From Inhella proteolytica (GTDB lineage Bacteria; Pseudomonadota; Gammaproteobacteria; Burkholderiales; Burkholderiaceae_C), in the NCBI RefSeq assembly GCF_016093275.1, contig NZ_JAEDAK010000009.1:1-64000 (forward strand): 64,000 nt of DNA, given 5' to 3'. A program made the position numbers and the translations under genes. Under the pieces are notes generated by a model that saw only the letters and a program-made list of their open reading frames with translations, had not been told where the DNA came from and made no database searches. Of this stretch, positions 51,330 to 60,942 are shown in pieces (positions within the stretch are counted from its first letter, which is position 1; each line of letters begins with the position of its first letter).

Positions 51330-52298
51330 TCAATGCGCCTCGAAGTAGGCACGGCTGATGGCGCCGGAGAGCTGCGCGGACTCCTCCAGGAAGCGCGTGA
51401 TCCAGGCATGCAGGCCGGTGTCCAAGATGGCATCGATGTCCGCATGCTGCAGTTGCAGCGCCATCTGCCCGGCCAGCAGCTTCGGGGTGCGGCCGGCGTC
51501 CAGGCTGCCGCTCTGGCACTCGATCTGCGGCAGCACATCGGCCACCTGGGCGGCGCAGCTGCGCAGCGAGCGAGGCACGTCATCGCGCAGGATCAGGAGC
51601 TCAGCCACGCGACGCGCGTCCAGGCTGTCGCGGTACACCGCGTGATAGGCCTCGAAGGCCGAGAGTGAGCGCAGCAGCGCGCTCCAGGCGTAGAACTCGG
51701 CGCTGCTGTCCTGGCGCGCCGCCACCGGCTGCAGGCTGTCCTCGGCCGGCTCGATCAACTGGCTTTTCACGTCCAGCAGGCGCGCGGTGTTGTCGGCGCG
51801 TTCGATGAAGGTGCCCAGGCGGATGAAGCAGTAGGCGTCGTTGCGCTGCAAGGTGCCCACCGTGGCCCCGCGCATCAGGTGCGAGCGCTCCTTCACCCAG
51901 TCGAAGAAGCTGGATGGGTTGTCGCGCAGCCGTGCTGGCAGGCTCTTGGCTTCCAGCCAGGTGGCGTTGACAGCCTCCCACATCTCGGCGGTGATCTGGC
52001 CGCGCACCGCGTGGGCGTTCTCGCGGCTGCTGCGCAGGCAGGAACGCACCGAGGCCGGGTTGTCCAGGTCCAGCGCCATGAACTCGAACAGGCTGCGGGC
52101 GTCGAAGCGCGGGTGGCGCGCCTGGTAGGCCTGCAGGGCACCCGTCACGGCCAGCGGTGCGGCCAGCTCGGTGGCGGCGCCGCGGCTCTGCGGCATCAGG
52201 CTCAGGCTCTGGGTGACGTCGAGCATGCGCACCAGGTTTTCGGCCCGTTCCATGTAGCGGCTCATCCAGTAGAGCTGGGAGGCGGTTCGCGAGAGCAT
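51330..52298 (-). CDS. Alpha-E domain protein (COG2307)
   Basis: This all-helical protein of 322 residues starts MLSRTASQLYWMSRYMERAENLVRM, partly quoted as MLSRTASQLYWMSRYMERAE, the family opening. A conserved second half includes YCFIRLGTFIERADNTARLL, an internal echo of the N-terminal ERAEN motif, and ends with a helix-rich C-terminus. No enzymatic residues are known. It always travels with the circularly permuted ATP-grasp protein, so it is probably a partner or carrier. It begins 1 bp after the ATP-grasp stop. Confidence 0.93.
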   Translation of the reverse strand: MLSRTASQLYWMSRYMERAENLVRMLDVTQSLSLMPQSRGAATELAAPLAVTGALQAYQARHPRFDARSLFEFMALDLDNPASVRSCLRSSRENAHAVRGQITAEMWEAVNATWLEAKSLPARLRDNPSSFFDWVKERSHLMRGATVGTLQRNDAYCFIRLGTFIERADNTARLLDVKSQLIEPAEDSLQPVAARQDSSAEFYAWSALLRSLSAFEAYHAVYRDSLDARRVAELLILRDDVPRSLRSCAAQVADVLPQIECQSGSLDAGRTPKLLAGQMALQLQHADIDAILDTGLHAWITRFLEESAQLSGAISRAYFEAH

Positions 52299-52299
52299 C

Positions 52300-53727
52300 T
52301 CAGGCCTCCAGGATCCAGGTGTCTTTGGTGCCGCCACCCTGCGAGGAGTTGACGACGAGCGAACCGGCCTTCAGGGCCACCCGCGTCAGCCCGCCCGCCA
52401 CCATGCGCACCTCGCGGCCGCTCAGCACGAAGGGACGCAGGTCGATGTGACGCGGCGCGATGCCGCTCTCCACGAAGGTTGGGCAGCTGGAGAGCGCCAG
52501 CGTGGGCTGGGCGATGTAGTTGCCGGGGTCGGCCTTGACGCGCTCGGCGAAGTCGGAAATCTCCTGCGCGGTGGCCGCCGGCCCCACCAACATGCCGTAG
52601 CCGCCGGCCCCGTGCACCTCCTTGACGACGAGGTCCTTCAGGTTCGCCAGCACATGGGCGCACTCGTCGGGCTTGCGGCATTGCCAGGTCGGTACGTTGC
52701 GCAGGATGGGCTCTTCGCCCAGGTAGAAGCGCACCATGTCCGGCACATAGGGGTAGATGGACTTGTCGTCCGCCACGCCGGTGCCGATGGCATTGGCCAG
52801 CACCAGGTGGCCGAGCTTGTAGACAGATAGAAGCCCCGGCACGCCCAGCATCGAATCGGCGCGGAAGGCGAGCGGGTCGAGGAAGGCGTCGTCGATGCGG
52901 CGGTAGATCACATCCACCCGCTTAGGTCCCACCGTGGTGCGCATGTACAGATAGCCGCCCTTGACGAACAGGTCCTGCCCCTCCACCAGTTCCACGCCCA
53001 TCTGCTGGGCCAGGAAGGCGTGCTCGAAGTAGGCGCTGTTGGCAGGGCCCGGCGTCAGCACCACCACGGTAGGGTCGTCGGCGGTGGCGGACTGGCGCAG
53101 CGTGTCGAGCAGCAGCGTCGGGTAGTGGGCCACGGGCGCCACCGAGTAGCGGTCGAACAGCTCGGGGAAGAGCCGCATCATCATCTTGCGGTTCTCCAGC
53201 ATGTAGCTGACGCCGCTGGGCACGCGCAGGTTGTCCTCCAGCACGTAGTAATGCCCGTCGGCATGGCGGATCAGGTCCACGCCGGTGATGTGCGCGTAGA
53301 TGCCATGCGGCAGGTCCAGCCCCTGCATGGCGGGCTGGTACTGGGCATTGGCAAACACCTGCTCGGCCGGCACCAGCCCGGCCTTGACGATGTCGTGGCC
53401 GTGGTAGATGTCGTGCAGGAAGCGGTTCAGCGCCGTGACGCGCTGGGCCAGGCCACGCTGCAGCGTCGCCCACTCGTCGGCAGGGACGATGCGGGGCACG
53501 GTGTCGAAGGGAATCAGGCGCTCGGCGCCGGCCTCGTCGCCGTAGACGGCGAAGGTGATGCCGACCTTGTGGAACAGCAGATCGGCCTCGGCGCGCTTGG
53601 CGGCCAGTTGCCGCGGCGTCTGCCCCTGCAGCCAGTCGGCAAAGCCCTGGTACTGCGGACGGATGGCGCCGCTGGCCAGCAGCATCTCGTCGAAATGCTG
53701 GGGCGGCGGTAGCTGGAGTGCGTGCAT
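52300..53727 (-). CDS. Circularly permuted ATP-grasp protein (COG2308)
   Basis: This 475-residue predicted ATP-dependent carboxylate-amine ligase is the first gene of the operon. Family segments are LFHKVGITFAVYGDEAGAERL (in part), PFDTVPRIVPADEW, LEDNLRVPSGVSYMLENRK, RRIDDAFLDPLAFR and VVKEVHGAGGYGMLVGP with the ATP-grasp glycine loop, ending SQGGGTKDTW. Such ligases are predicted to join amino acids or modify peptides. The start at 53727 has GGGAG just upstream. It is divergent from an orphan binding-protein gene over 212 bp. Confidence 0.92.
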   Translation of the reverse strand: MHALQLPPPQHFDEMLLASGAIRPQYQGFADWLQGQTPRQLAAKRAEADLLFHKVGITFAVYGDEAGAERLIPFDTVPRIVPADEWATLQRGLAQRVTALNRFLHDIYHGHDIVKAGLVPAEQVFANAQYQPAMQGLDLPHGIYAHITGVDLIRHADGHYYVLEDNLRVPSGVSYMLENRKMMMRLFPELFDRYSVAPVAHYPTLLLDTLRQSATADDPTVVVLTPGPANSAYFEHAFLAQQMGVELVEGQDLFVKGGYLYMRTTVGPKRVDVIYRRIDDAFLDPLAFRADSMLGVPGLLSVYKLGHLVLANAIGTGVADDKSIYPYVPDMVRFYLGEEPILRNVPTWQCRKPDECAHVLANLKDLVVKEVHGAGGYGMLVGPAATAQEISDFAERVKADPGNYIAQPTLALSSCPTFVESGIAPRHIDLRPFVLSGREVRMVAGGLTRVALKAGSLVVNSSQGGGTKDTWILEA

Positions 53728-53939
53728 GGGACTCCCGGTGGATGCACAAGGGCGGTGCAAGGGTCGTGCCGAGCGAGACTAGCAGTCTGTCGAGCTTGCG
53801 CTTGGGCCCGCGCCCCACTTCGGAGCAAGGTGAAACCCATCTTGCACCACACTGCGCACAGCCCGCACCATGCGGGTGCCTGCCTGCTCCCGGGCGCGCC
53901 AGCTTGGCGTCAGCCAGGCCCTCCACACTCAAATCGCCC

Positions 53940-54770
53940 ATGCCGCCTGCCGTGTCCCGCCGCGCCCTTGCCCAGGCTTTTGCCAGCCTGCTGCTCGGCC
54001 TGCTCGGCATGGCGGTGCCCGCCGGAGCAGCCTGCGTCAAGACGCTGGCCTGGAGCGAGGACCCGCCCCACACCATGCGCCTGCCCGACGGCAGCGTGGG
54101 GGGCATTGAAATCGAGCTGCACCGCGAACTGCTGGCCCTGCTGGGTTGCGAGCTGCGCTTGCAGGAGCTGCCCTTCGCCCGCGCCCTGGCCGCCCTGCGC
54201 GCGGGCGAGGTGGACGTGATCCCCGCCACGCTGGCGAGGCCCGAACGCGAGGCCTATGCGCGCTTCTCGCGCCCGCTGCTGCAGCTGCGCAATGTGCTGT
54301 TCGTGCGCCGCCCGGACACCGGCCCCACCCAGCATCTGCGCCTAGCCGGTCTGGTGGCCGCCGGCTGGCGCCTGGGCGGCCAGACCGGGGTGGCCTATGG
54401 CAGCGAGTTCGTGGCCCTGCTGGAAGATCGCAGGTATCGCGGCCAGATCGTCCAGGTGCCCTACCGGCAAAGCCTGTGGCAAATGCTGGCGCGCCACCGG
54501 CTTGACGGCGTGCTGGCCAACGAGCTGACCGGCGTGCACGAGCTGCGCGCCCTCGGCCTGCAGGATCTGATCGTGCCCAGCGAGCTGGCGCTGGCCGTCG
54601 AGCGCGGCGGCAGCGCCTGGAGCCGGCACAGCACCGAGGCCGAGTTCGTCGAGCGCTTCAACGGCGCACTGCAGACGCTGAAGACCAGTGGCCGCTACGC
54701 CACCCTGCTGGCCCCCTACGGGCTGGATGCCCGCGGCGCGCTGCAGCGCCCGGTCGGCTCAGCGCACTGA
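53940..54770 (+). CDS. Orphan periplasmic substrate-binding-like protein (SBP_bac_3-like)
   Basis: This 276-residue protein has a signal peptide (about residues 1-32, LLLGLLGMAVPAGAA) followed by the mature start CVKTLAWSEDPPHTM. Family 3 features are GGIEIELHRELLALLGCELRL in part, LPFARALAALRAGEVDVIPA and RPEREAYARFSRPLLQ. A paralogue lies 0.5 kb downstream. No ABC permease or ATPase is adjacent. I chose the start just before the signal peptide; the longer frame overlaps the ATP-grasp promoter. Its 3' end overlaps the convergent HIT gene by 12 bp. Confidence 0.72.
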   Translation: MPPAVSRRALAQAFASLLLGLLGMAVPAGAACVKTLAWSEDPPHTMRLPDGSVGGIEIELHRELLALLGCELRLQELPFARALAALRAGEVDVIPATLARPEREAYARFSRPLLQLRNVLFVRRPDTGPTQHLRLAGLVAAGWRLGGQTGVAYGSEFVALLEDRRYRGQIVQVPYRQSLWQMLARHRLDGVLANELTGVHELRALGLQDLIVPSELALAVERGGSAWSRHSTEAEFVERFNGALQTLKTSGRYATLLAPYGLDARGALQRPVGSAH

Positions 54771-55190
54771 AGCCGCGGCCTGGGCGATCTGGGCATCCAG
54801 TACAGGCCATTGCGCCTGCAGGGCCTGCAGCGCTGCGGTGGGCCGTTCACGTTGGGCGTTGGCCCAGATGGGCGCCGGGAACTGGGCGTCGTCCGCGAAG
54901 CGGGCAATCACATGCCAGTGCAGATGGGGCACCACATTGCCCAGGCTGGCGAGGTTGATCTTGGCCGGGCGCAGGGTGTCAAGCAGGAGCCGCTCCACCG
55001 CCACAACGGTCTCCATCAAGCGCTCCCGCTCCGTGCGCGGCAGCGCGCTGAACTCCGCCACGTGGGCGTTCAGGATGACCCGGTAGAAGGCCGGGTGCTC
55101 GGGGGTGTCCGTCACCCGCACCACGCGCAACAGCTCATCGCGGTACAGGGTCAGGCCACCTTCGGTGGCGCAGAGCGGGCAGGATTTCAT
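54759..55190 (-). CDS. HIT-family nucleotide-binding protein
   Basis: This 143-residue protein starts MKSCPLCATEGG with a CxxC pair, then has YRVILNAHVAEFSALPRTER and the histidine triad VVPHLHWHVIARF. It belongs to the branch of HIT hydrolases or phosphorylases acting on nucleotide phosphoramidates or dinucleoside polyphosphates; the exact substrate is unclear. I chose the ATG at 55190 for the domain boundary. It is embedded between two paralogous binding-protein genes on the other strand. Confidence 0.88.
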   Translation of the reverse strand: MKSCPLCATEGGLTLYRDELLRVVRVTDTPEHPAFYRVILNAHVAEFSALPRTERERLMETVVAVERLLLDTLRPAKINLASLGNVVPHLHWHVIARFADDAQFPAPIWANAQRERPTAALQALQAQWPVLDAQIAQAAASVR

Positions 55191-55247
55191 GGTGGCGCGC
55201 GGCAGCCCGCGGCTAGCATCGAACAAGCCCGCATTCCACCACCCGCG

Positions 55248-56036
55248 ATGTTTCGCAAGCCTTCGCTGCTGCGCTTCCTCCTGCCCCTGCTGGCCCTGGG
55301 CCTGGGCCTGCCTGCGCCGGCCTGCGTGAAGAGCCTGCGCTGGAGTGACGACGCCCCCTACAGCGCGCGTGGAGCCGATGGCGAACTCCAGGGCATCGAC
55401 ATCGAAATCAATCAGGAGCTGATGCGCCGCCTGGGCTGCCAGTTGGAGTTCAAGGAAATGCCCTTCGGCCGCGGCCTGCGCGAGCTCGAAGCCGGCAGCC
55501 TGGACATGATGGGCAGCGCCTTCCGCCGCCCCGAGCGCGAGCGCTTTGCCTGGTTTTCCGCCCCGGTGCTGCAGGCCCGCAAGCGCCTGTTCGTGCGCCG
55601 CGCCGACCTACCCGGCTTCAGGGCGCGCAACCTGCGCGAGTGGCTGCAGGGCGGCGTCACGCTCGGGGTGCTGCCCGGCGTCGTCTACGGGCCTGAGTTC
55701 AGCGCGCTGCAGCAGGATCCGGCCCTGCAGCCGCATATCCACACCGTGGTGAACCGGCGCAGCCTGTGGCTGATGCTGGACCGCGAGCGCATCGACGGCA
55801 TGCTGGTGGACGAGCTGACCGCCGCCTACGAACTGCGCCGCCTGGCCCTGGATGAGCGCTTGGCGCCCGCACCCCTGGTGGTGGAGAGCGAGCCCTCCTA
55901 CACCGCCTTCAGCAAGCGCAGCACCGCGCCTGAGTTCGTGGCGCGCTACAACGAGGCACTGGCTGCGATGGCGCGCGATGGCAGCCTGGCGCGCATCCTG
56001 GCGCGCCACGGCAACCGGCCACAGCCCGGCCCTTAG
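55248..56036 (+). CDS. Orphan periplasmic substrate-binding-like protein, paralogue
   Basis: This 262-residue protein has a signal peptide ([20 protein letters not shown]...APA) and a mature start [17 protein letters not shown], matching the CVKTLAWSEDPP start of the gene 1.3 kb upstream. Other shared segments are [51 protein letters not shown] and [13 protein letters not shown]. No transporter partners are present. Its last 4 bp overlap the end of the convergent FAD/Fe-S gene. A role as a sensor or scavenger is only inference. Confidence 0.72.
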   Translation: MFRKPSLLRFLLPLLALGLGLPAPACVKSLRWSDDAPYSARGADGELQGIDIEINQELMRRLGCQLEFKEMPFGRGLRELEAGSLDMMGSAFRRPERERFAWFSAPVLQARKRLFVRRADLPGFRARNLREWLQGGVTLGVLPGVVYGPEFSALQQDPALQPHIHTVVNRRSLWLMLDRERIDGMLVDELTAAYELRRLALDERLAPAPLVVESEPSYTAFSKRSTAPEFVARYNEALAAMARDGSLARILARHGNRPQPGP

Positions 56037-59000
56037 ACCAGCACCCGCTCAATCCCGCCCGCATTCGCCTTGGCCACGTACTCCGGCATCCAGTTCGCGC
56101 CCAGGATCTTGTTGGCCATCTCGACCACGATGTAGTCGGCCTCCAGCAAGCCGTTCTGCAGGTCATTGCCATAGCGGCTCAGGCCCTGCAGGCAGCTCGG
56201 GCAGCTCGTCAGGATCTTGACGTCACCGCCCTGCGGCGCAATTTGCGCGGCGTTCTTGCGCAGCTCCTCTTCCTTGCGGAAGCGGATCTGCGTGCTGATG
56301 TCGGGGCGCGTCACACCCAGCGTGCCCGATTCGCCGCAGCAGCGCGCGCTCTGCAGCACCTGCTCGCCCACCAGCGCCTTGACGGTCTTCATCGGCTCCT
56401 GCTGCTTCATCGGGCTGTGGCAGGGGTCGTGGTACAGGTAGGCGCCACCGGCTTCCAGCTTGATGCCCTTTTCCAGCAGGTACTCGTGGATGTCGACGAT
56501 GCGGCAGCCGGGGAAGATGTCCTCGAAACGGTAGCCCTGCAGTTGGTCGAAGCAGGTGCCGCAGCTCACCACCACGGTCTTGATGTCGAGGTAGTTCAGG
56601 GTGTTGGCCACGCGGTGGAACAGCACCCGGTTGTCGGTGATCATCTGCTCCGCCTTCTCAAACTGGCCGCTGCCGCGCTGCGGGTAGCCGCAGCACAGGT
56701 AGCCGGGCGGCAGCACGGTCTGCACGCCGGCGTGCCAGAGCATGGCCTGGGTGGCCAGGCCCACCTGGCTGAACAGGCGCTCCGAGCCGCACCCGGGGAA
56801 ATAGAACACCGCCTCGGTGTCCGCCGTCGTGGTGGCCGGGTTGCGGATGATGGGGACGTAGTCCTTGTCCTCGATGTCCAAGAGCGCCCGCGCTGTCTTC
56901 TTGGGCAGGCCGCCGGGCAGCTTCTTGTTGATGAAGTGGATGACCTGCTCGCGCACCGGTGCGGGGCCCACGGTGCTGGGCGGTGCCGAGGTCTGCTTCT
57001 TCGCGAACTTCTTGAGCACATCGTGCGCCAGGCGCTGCGCCTTGAAGCCCACGCCCACCATGGCGCTGCGCGCGAGCTTGATGGTCTCGGGGTTGGTGGC
57101 GTTGAGCATGAACATCGCCGCGGCATTGCCGGGGCGGAAGCTCTTCTGGCCCATCTTGCGCAGCAGGTTGCGCATGTTCATGGACACATCGCCAAAGTCG
57201 ATCTTGACCGGGCAGGGGCTGGCGCATTTGTGGCAGACAGTGCAGTGGTCGGCCACGTCCTCGAACTCCTCCCAGTGCTGCACGCTGATGCCGCGCCGCG
57301 TCTGCTCCTCGTAGAGGAAGGCCTCGATCAGCAGCGAGGTGGCGAGGATCTTGTTGCGCGGGCTGTAGAGCAGATTAGCGCGCGGCACATGGGTGGCGCA
57401 CACCGGCTTGCACTTGCCGCAGCGCAGGCAGTCCTTGATCGAGTCGCTGATGGCGCCGATGTCCGAGCGCTGCATGATCAGCGACTCATGGCCCATCAGG
57501 CCGAAGGACGGCGTGTAGGCGTTGGTCAGATCGGCAAAGGGGATTTCCTTGTCCTGTCCCAGGCGCAGCAGCTTGCCGCGGTTGAAGCGGCCCTCGGGGT
57601 CGATGCGGTGCTTGTAGTCGGCAAAGCCGGCCAGCTCAGCGTCGGTCAGGAACTCCAGCTTGGTGATGCCGATGCCGTGCTCGCCGCTGATGACGCCGCC
57701 GAGCGAGCGAGCGAGCTTCATGATGCGGCCCACCGCCTCGTGGGCGGTCTGCAGCATCGTGTAGTTGTCGGAGTTGACTGGGATGTTGGTGTGCACATTG
57801 CCGTCGCCGGCGTGCATGTGCAGCGCCACCCAGACGCGGCCGCGCAGCACCTCCTGGTGGATGGCGCGGATGCCTTCGATGATGGGCGCGTAGGCCGCAC
57901 CGCTGAACAGGGCCTGCAAGGGCTTGAGCAATTCGCGCTTCCAGCTGGCGCGGGCCTGGCCGGATTGCAGTTGCTCGAAGAAGCTCGCCTCGCCCGTTCT
58001 GGGGAGGTCCAGCTCATCGTGCCAGCGCTGCCACTGCTCGCCCACCTGGTTGATCAGCGCGAGCGCCTGCACCACGCGGTCTTCCAGCAGCTCGCTGCTG
58101 CCGATCTCGCTGGCGTCGTCGCTGCGCCCCAGAGGCAGGCGGGGTTGCTGGAAGAAGGCCTGCAGGCGATCCACCAGCTCCAGCTTGTTGCGCAGGCTGA
58201 GCTCGATGTTGATGCGCTCGATGCCGAGCGTGTACTCGCCCATGCGCTCGAGCGGGATCACCACGTCCTCGTTGATCTTGAAGGCGTTGGTGTGCTTGGC
58301 GATGGCCGCGGTGCGCTTGCGGTCCAGCCAGAACTTCTTGCGCGCGTCGCCGCTCACCGCCACGAAGCCTTCGCCGCTGCGTGCGTTGGCGATGCGCACC
58401 ACCTCCGAAGTGGCGCGCGCAACCTCGGCCTCGTCATCGCCCACGATGTCGCCGATCAGCACCATCTTCGGGAAGCCGCCGCGCTTGCTCTTGGTGGCGT
58501 AGCCCACCGCCTTCAGGTAGCGGTCGTCCAGGTGCTCCAGACCGGCCAGGATGGCCTTGCCTTCCTTGGTGGAAGCGAACAGGTAGTCCTTGATCTCGAC
58601 GATCGAAGGCACGGCGTCCTTGGGGTTGCCGAAGAATTCCAGGCACACGGTGCGCACGGCCTTGGGCATGCGGTGCACCACCCAGCGGGCGCTGGTGATC
58701 AGGCCGTCGCAGCCCTCCTTCTGGATGCCGGGCAGGCCGGCGAGGAATTTGTCGGTGACGTCCTTGCCCAGGCCTTCCTTGCGGAACAGCTTGCCGGGGA
58801 TGTCCAGGCGCTCGGTGCGCTCCAGGGTCTTGCCGCTGGCGTCGAAGTAGCGCAGCTCGAAGCTGGCCGTCTCGACGTCGTGGATCTTGCCGAGGTTGTG
58901 GTTCAGGCGCACCACCTCCAGCCACTTGGCGTCCGGCGTCACCATGCGCCAGGAGGCCAGGTTGTCCAGCGCCGTGCCCCACAGCACCGCCTTCTTGCCG

Positions 59001-59917
59001 CCCGCGTTCATGGCGATGTTGCCGCCAATGCAGCTGGCCTCGGCGCTGGTGGGGTCCACCGCGAACACGAAGCCGTGTTGCTCGGCCAGGTCGGCCACGC
59101 GCTGGGTCACCACGCCGGCCTCGCTGTAGATGGTGGCCACCTCACGGTCCAGGCCCGGCAGCTGCAGCATCTCCACGCCGCGCAGGGCTTCGAGCTTCTC
59201 GGTGTTGATGACCGCGCTCTTCCACACCAGCGGCACGGCGCCGCCGGTGTAGCCGGTGCCGCCGCCACGCGGAATGATGGTCAGGCCCAGCTCGATGCAA
59301 CCCGCCACCAGCCCGGCCATCTCGGCCTCGGTGTCGGGCGTCAGCACCACGAAGGGGTACTCGACGCGCCAGTCGGTCGCGTCGGTCACGTGGCTGACGC
59401 GCGAGAGGCCGTCGAACTTGATGTTGTCCTTGGCGGTGTGCTTGCCCAGCACCTTGGCCGTGCGCTTGCGTAAATCCCACACCTCGCGGAAGCGCGCGGC
59501 AAAGCGCTGCACCGCCTGGCCGGCCTGGTCGAGCAGCTCGCCCACCAGGGCGTCGCGCTCAGGGTCCTTGCTGGGGTCTCGGCGGCGATCTACCTCGCGC
59601 AAGCGGTGGTAGAGCGCCTCCACCAGGGCGTCGCGCCGGCGCGGGTTGGCCAGCAGGTCGTCTTCCAGGTAGGGGTTGCGCTGCACCACCCAGATGTCGC
59701 CCAGCACCTCGTACAGCATGCGCGCGGATCGGCCGGTGTTGCGCTGGCCGCGCAGCTGCTCGGCCAGGGCCCAGGCTCGCGGGCCGAGCAGGCGCAGCAC
59801 GATCTCGCGGTCGGAGAACGAGGTGTAGTTGTAAGGAATCTCGCGCAGGCGTGCGGGGGCCTGCTCGTCGATCTCGGGGGCGGCGACCGGGGCGGTCAGC
59901 GGCAACGCTGCATTCAT
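56033..59917 (-). CDS. Giant FAD-linked oxidase / Fe-S (CCG) fusion protein, DUF3683 type
   Basis: This 1294-residue fusion resembles GlcD plus GlcF or a D-lactate dehydrogenase. The N-terminal DUF3683-like part (about 1-180) is followed by an FAD-binding domain (about 185-330: [19 protein letters not shown]) and an FAD-oxidase C-terminal domain with [16 protein letters not shown] and GEHGIGITK. Two 4Fe-4S sites follow, [14 protein letters not shown] (about 830) and [12 protein letters not shown] (about 890), then two cysteine-rich domains with [11 protein letters not shown] (about 1073) and CCGESGTLG (about 1194). It probably passes electrons from a 2-hydroxyacid to quinone. It is a single-gene unit. 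Confidence 0.9.
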   Translation of the reverse strand: MNAALPLTAPVAAPEIDEQAPARLREIPYNYTSFSDREIVLRLLGPRAWALAEQLRGQRNTGRSARMLYEVLGDIWVVQRNPYLEDDLLANPRRRDALVEALYHRLREVDRRRDPSKDPERDALVGELLDQAGQAVQRFAARFREVWDLRKRTAKVLGKHTAKDNIKFDGLSRVSHVTDATDWRVEYPFVVLTPDTEAEMAGLVAGCIELGLTIIPRGGGTGYTGGAVPLVWKSAVINTEKLEALRGVEMLQLPGLDREVATIYSEAGVVTQRVADLAEQHGFVFAVDPTSAEASCIGGNIAMNAGGKKAVLWGTALDNLASWRMVTPDAKWLEVVRLNHNLGKIHDVETASFELRYFDASGKTLERTERLDIPGKLFRKEGLGKDVTDKFLAGLPGIQKEGCDGLITSARWVVHRMPKAVRTVCLEFFGNPKDAVPSIVEIKDYLFASTKEGKAILAGLEHLDDRYLKAVGYATKSKRGGFPKMVLIGDIVGDDEAEVARATSEVVRIANARSGEGFVAVSGDARKKFWLDRKRTAAIAKHTNAFKINEDVVIPLERMGEYTLGIERINIELSLRNKLELVDRLQAFFQQPRLPLGRSDDASEIGSSELLEDRVVQALALINQVGEQWQRWHDELDLPRTGEASFFEQLQSGQARASWKRELLKPLQALFSGAAYAPIIEGIRAIHQEVLRGRVWVALHMHAGDGNVHTNIPVNSDNYTMLQTAHEAVGRIMKLARSLGGVISGEHGIGITKLEFLTDAELAGFADYKHRIDPEGRFNRGKLLRLGQDKEIPFADLTNAYTPSFGLMGHESLIMQRSDIGAISDSIKDCLRCGKCKPVCATHVPRANLLYSPRNKILATSLLIEAFLYEEQTRRGISVQHWEEFEDVADHCTVCHKCASPCPVKIDFGDVSMNMRNLLRKMGQKSFRPGNAAAMFMLNATNPETIKLARSAMVGVGFKAQRLAHDVLKKFAKKQTSAPPSTVGPAPVREQVIHFINKKLPGGLPKKTARALLDIEDKDYVPIIRNPATTTADTEAVFYFPGCGSERLFSQVGLATQAMLWHAGVQTVLPPGYLCCGYPQRGSGQFEKAEQMITDNRVLFHRVANTLNYLDIKTVVVSCGTCFDQLQGYRFEDIFPGCRIVDIHEYLLEKGIKLEAGGAYLYHDPCHSPMKQQEPMKTVKALVGEQVLQSARCCGESGTLGVTRPDISTQIRFRKEEELRKNAAQIAPQGGDVKILTSCPSCLQGLSRYGNDLQNGLLEADYIVVEMANKILGANWMPEYVAKANAGGIERVLV

Positions 59918-60056
59918 GGGCGGGGACCTCGGGGCGCTGCGGGAGGCAGCGTCAGGGGGTTGGGGATACTAGCTCAGCTGCCTTCGCCCTACAGGCACTG
60001 AGCCTAGGCGTAGCCGCCCAGCCTGCTTCCCTGACGAAAGCTGAATGGAGACACCC

Positions 60057-60782
60057 ATGGCCTGGCTTTACCCCTTCTGGATCGCCCACCGCGGCGCCGG
60101 CAAGCAAGCCCCCGAAAACACCCTGGCCGCCTTCCGCGTGGGTCAGGCGGCCGGCTTTCGCGGCTTCGAATGCGATGTGCAACTCAGCGCCGATGGCGTG
60201 CCCTTCCTGCTACACGACGACACGCTGGAGCGCACCACGAATGGCGCGGGCCTGGCCTGCGCGCTGGATTGGGCCACCCTGCAGCGCTTGGATGCGGGCA
60301 GCTGGCTCGCCCCCGCCTTCGCCGGCGAGCCGCCCGCCAGCCTGGCCGCCCTGGCCGAACGGGCTGTGGCCGGGGATCTGGCCCTGAACCTGGAGCTCAA
60401 GCCCAGCCCCGGCCAATCCGAGCGCGTGGGCACCGGTGTGGCGCGCTGGCTTCGCACGCATTGGCAAGCGCCCTGCCCGCCCCTGCTGAGCTCCTTTGAT
60501 CCCGAAGCCCTGCGCGCCGCCCACGCGGCCGATGGCGGCTGGCCGCTGGCTCTGCTGCTGGAGCGCTGGCAGGCCGATGCCCCACAGCAGGCCCTGGCCC
60601 TGCACGCCTGCGCGGTGGTGTGCCACCACGCCAGCCTGGATGCCGCCGCCATCGCCGCCCTGCATGCCCAGGGCCTGAAGGCGCTCAGCTACACGGTGAA
60701 CGAGGCGGCCGAAGTGCGGCGCCTGCGGGCCGCCGGCATCGATGGGCTGATCACCGACCAGTTGGACTTGCGCGACGCCTGA
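60057..60782 (+). CDS. ugpQ: Glycerophosphodiester phosphodiesterase (UgpQ-like)
   Basis: This 241-residue enzyme hydrolyses glycerophosphodiesters to glycerol-3-phosphate and an alcohol. It has IAHRGAGKQAPENTLAAF, ECDVQLSADGVPFLLHDDTL in part, LNLELKPSPGQ and the terminal DGLITDQLD, the full GDPD pattern. It lacks a signal peptide, so it is cytosolic like UgpQ. I chose the second ATG (60057, MAWLYPFW) because GGAG lies six bases before it; the first ATG at 60045 overlaps that RBS. No ugpABCE transporter is present. Confidence 0.9.
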   Translation: MAWLYPFWIAHRGAGKQAPENTLAAFRVGQAAGFRGFECDVQLSADGVPFLLHDDTLERTTNGAGLACALDWATLQRLDAGSWLAPAFAGEPPASLAALAERAVAGDLALNLELKPSPGQSERVGTGVARWLRTHWQAPCPPLLSSFDPEALRAAHAADGGWPLALLLERWQADAPQQALALHACAVVCHHASLDAAAIAALHAQGLKALSYTVNEAAEVRRLRAAGIDGLITDQLDLRDA

Positions 60783-60866
60783 GCGTGGCCGCGCGGCAAC
60801 AGGCGGCCTGCGCAATCTGATCCAGCGCAAAGCGTTTGCTGCAACGCACAAAGCGCGACCCCAGGG

Positions 60867-60880
60867 TTGACCCTGATCAA
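60867..60880 (+). promoter_or_regulatory. FNR/Anr-like box upstream of ompW
   Basis: TTGACCCTGATCAA differs by one base from the FNR consensus TTGAT-N4-ATCAA. It is 62 bp before the ompW start, a reasonable distance for an activator site. It overlaps the palindrome CAGGGT-TG-ACCCTG (60862-60875). In enterobacteria ompW is known to respond to FNR. Confidence 0.55.
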
Positions 60881-60942
60881 ACGGCGGCCGCGCTCCGACC
60901 GGTGCAATGGCTCCATTCCCAACCCACCCGGAGTCACTGACC

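Noticed and set aside
56243-59473. A 1076-codon open frame on the plus strand
   Set aside because: It is antisense to the FAD/Fe-S gene, whose domains and cysteine motifs are intact; the frame is His/Gln/Ala-rich as expected from high-GC antisense.
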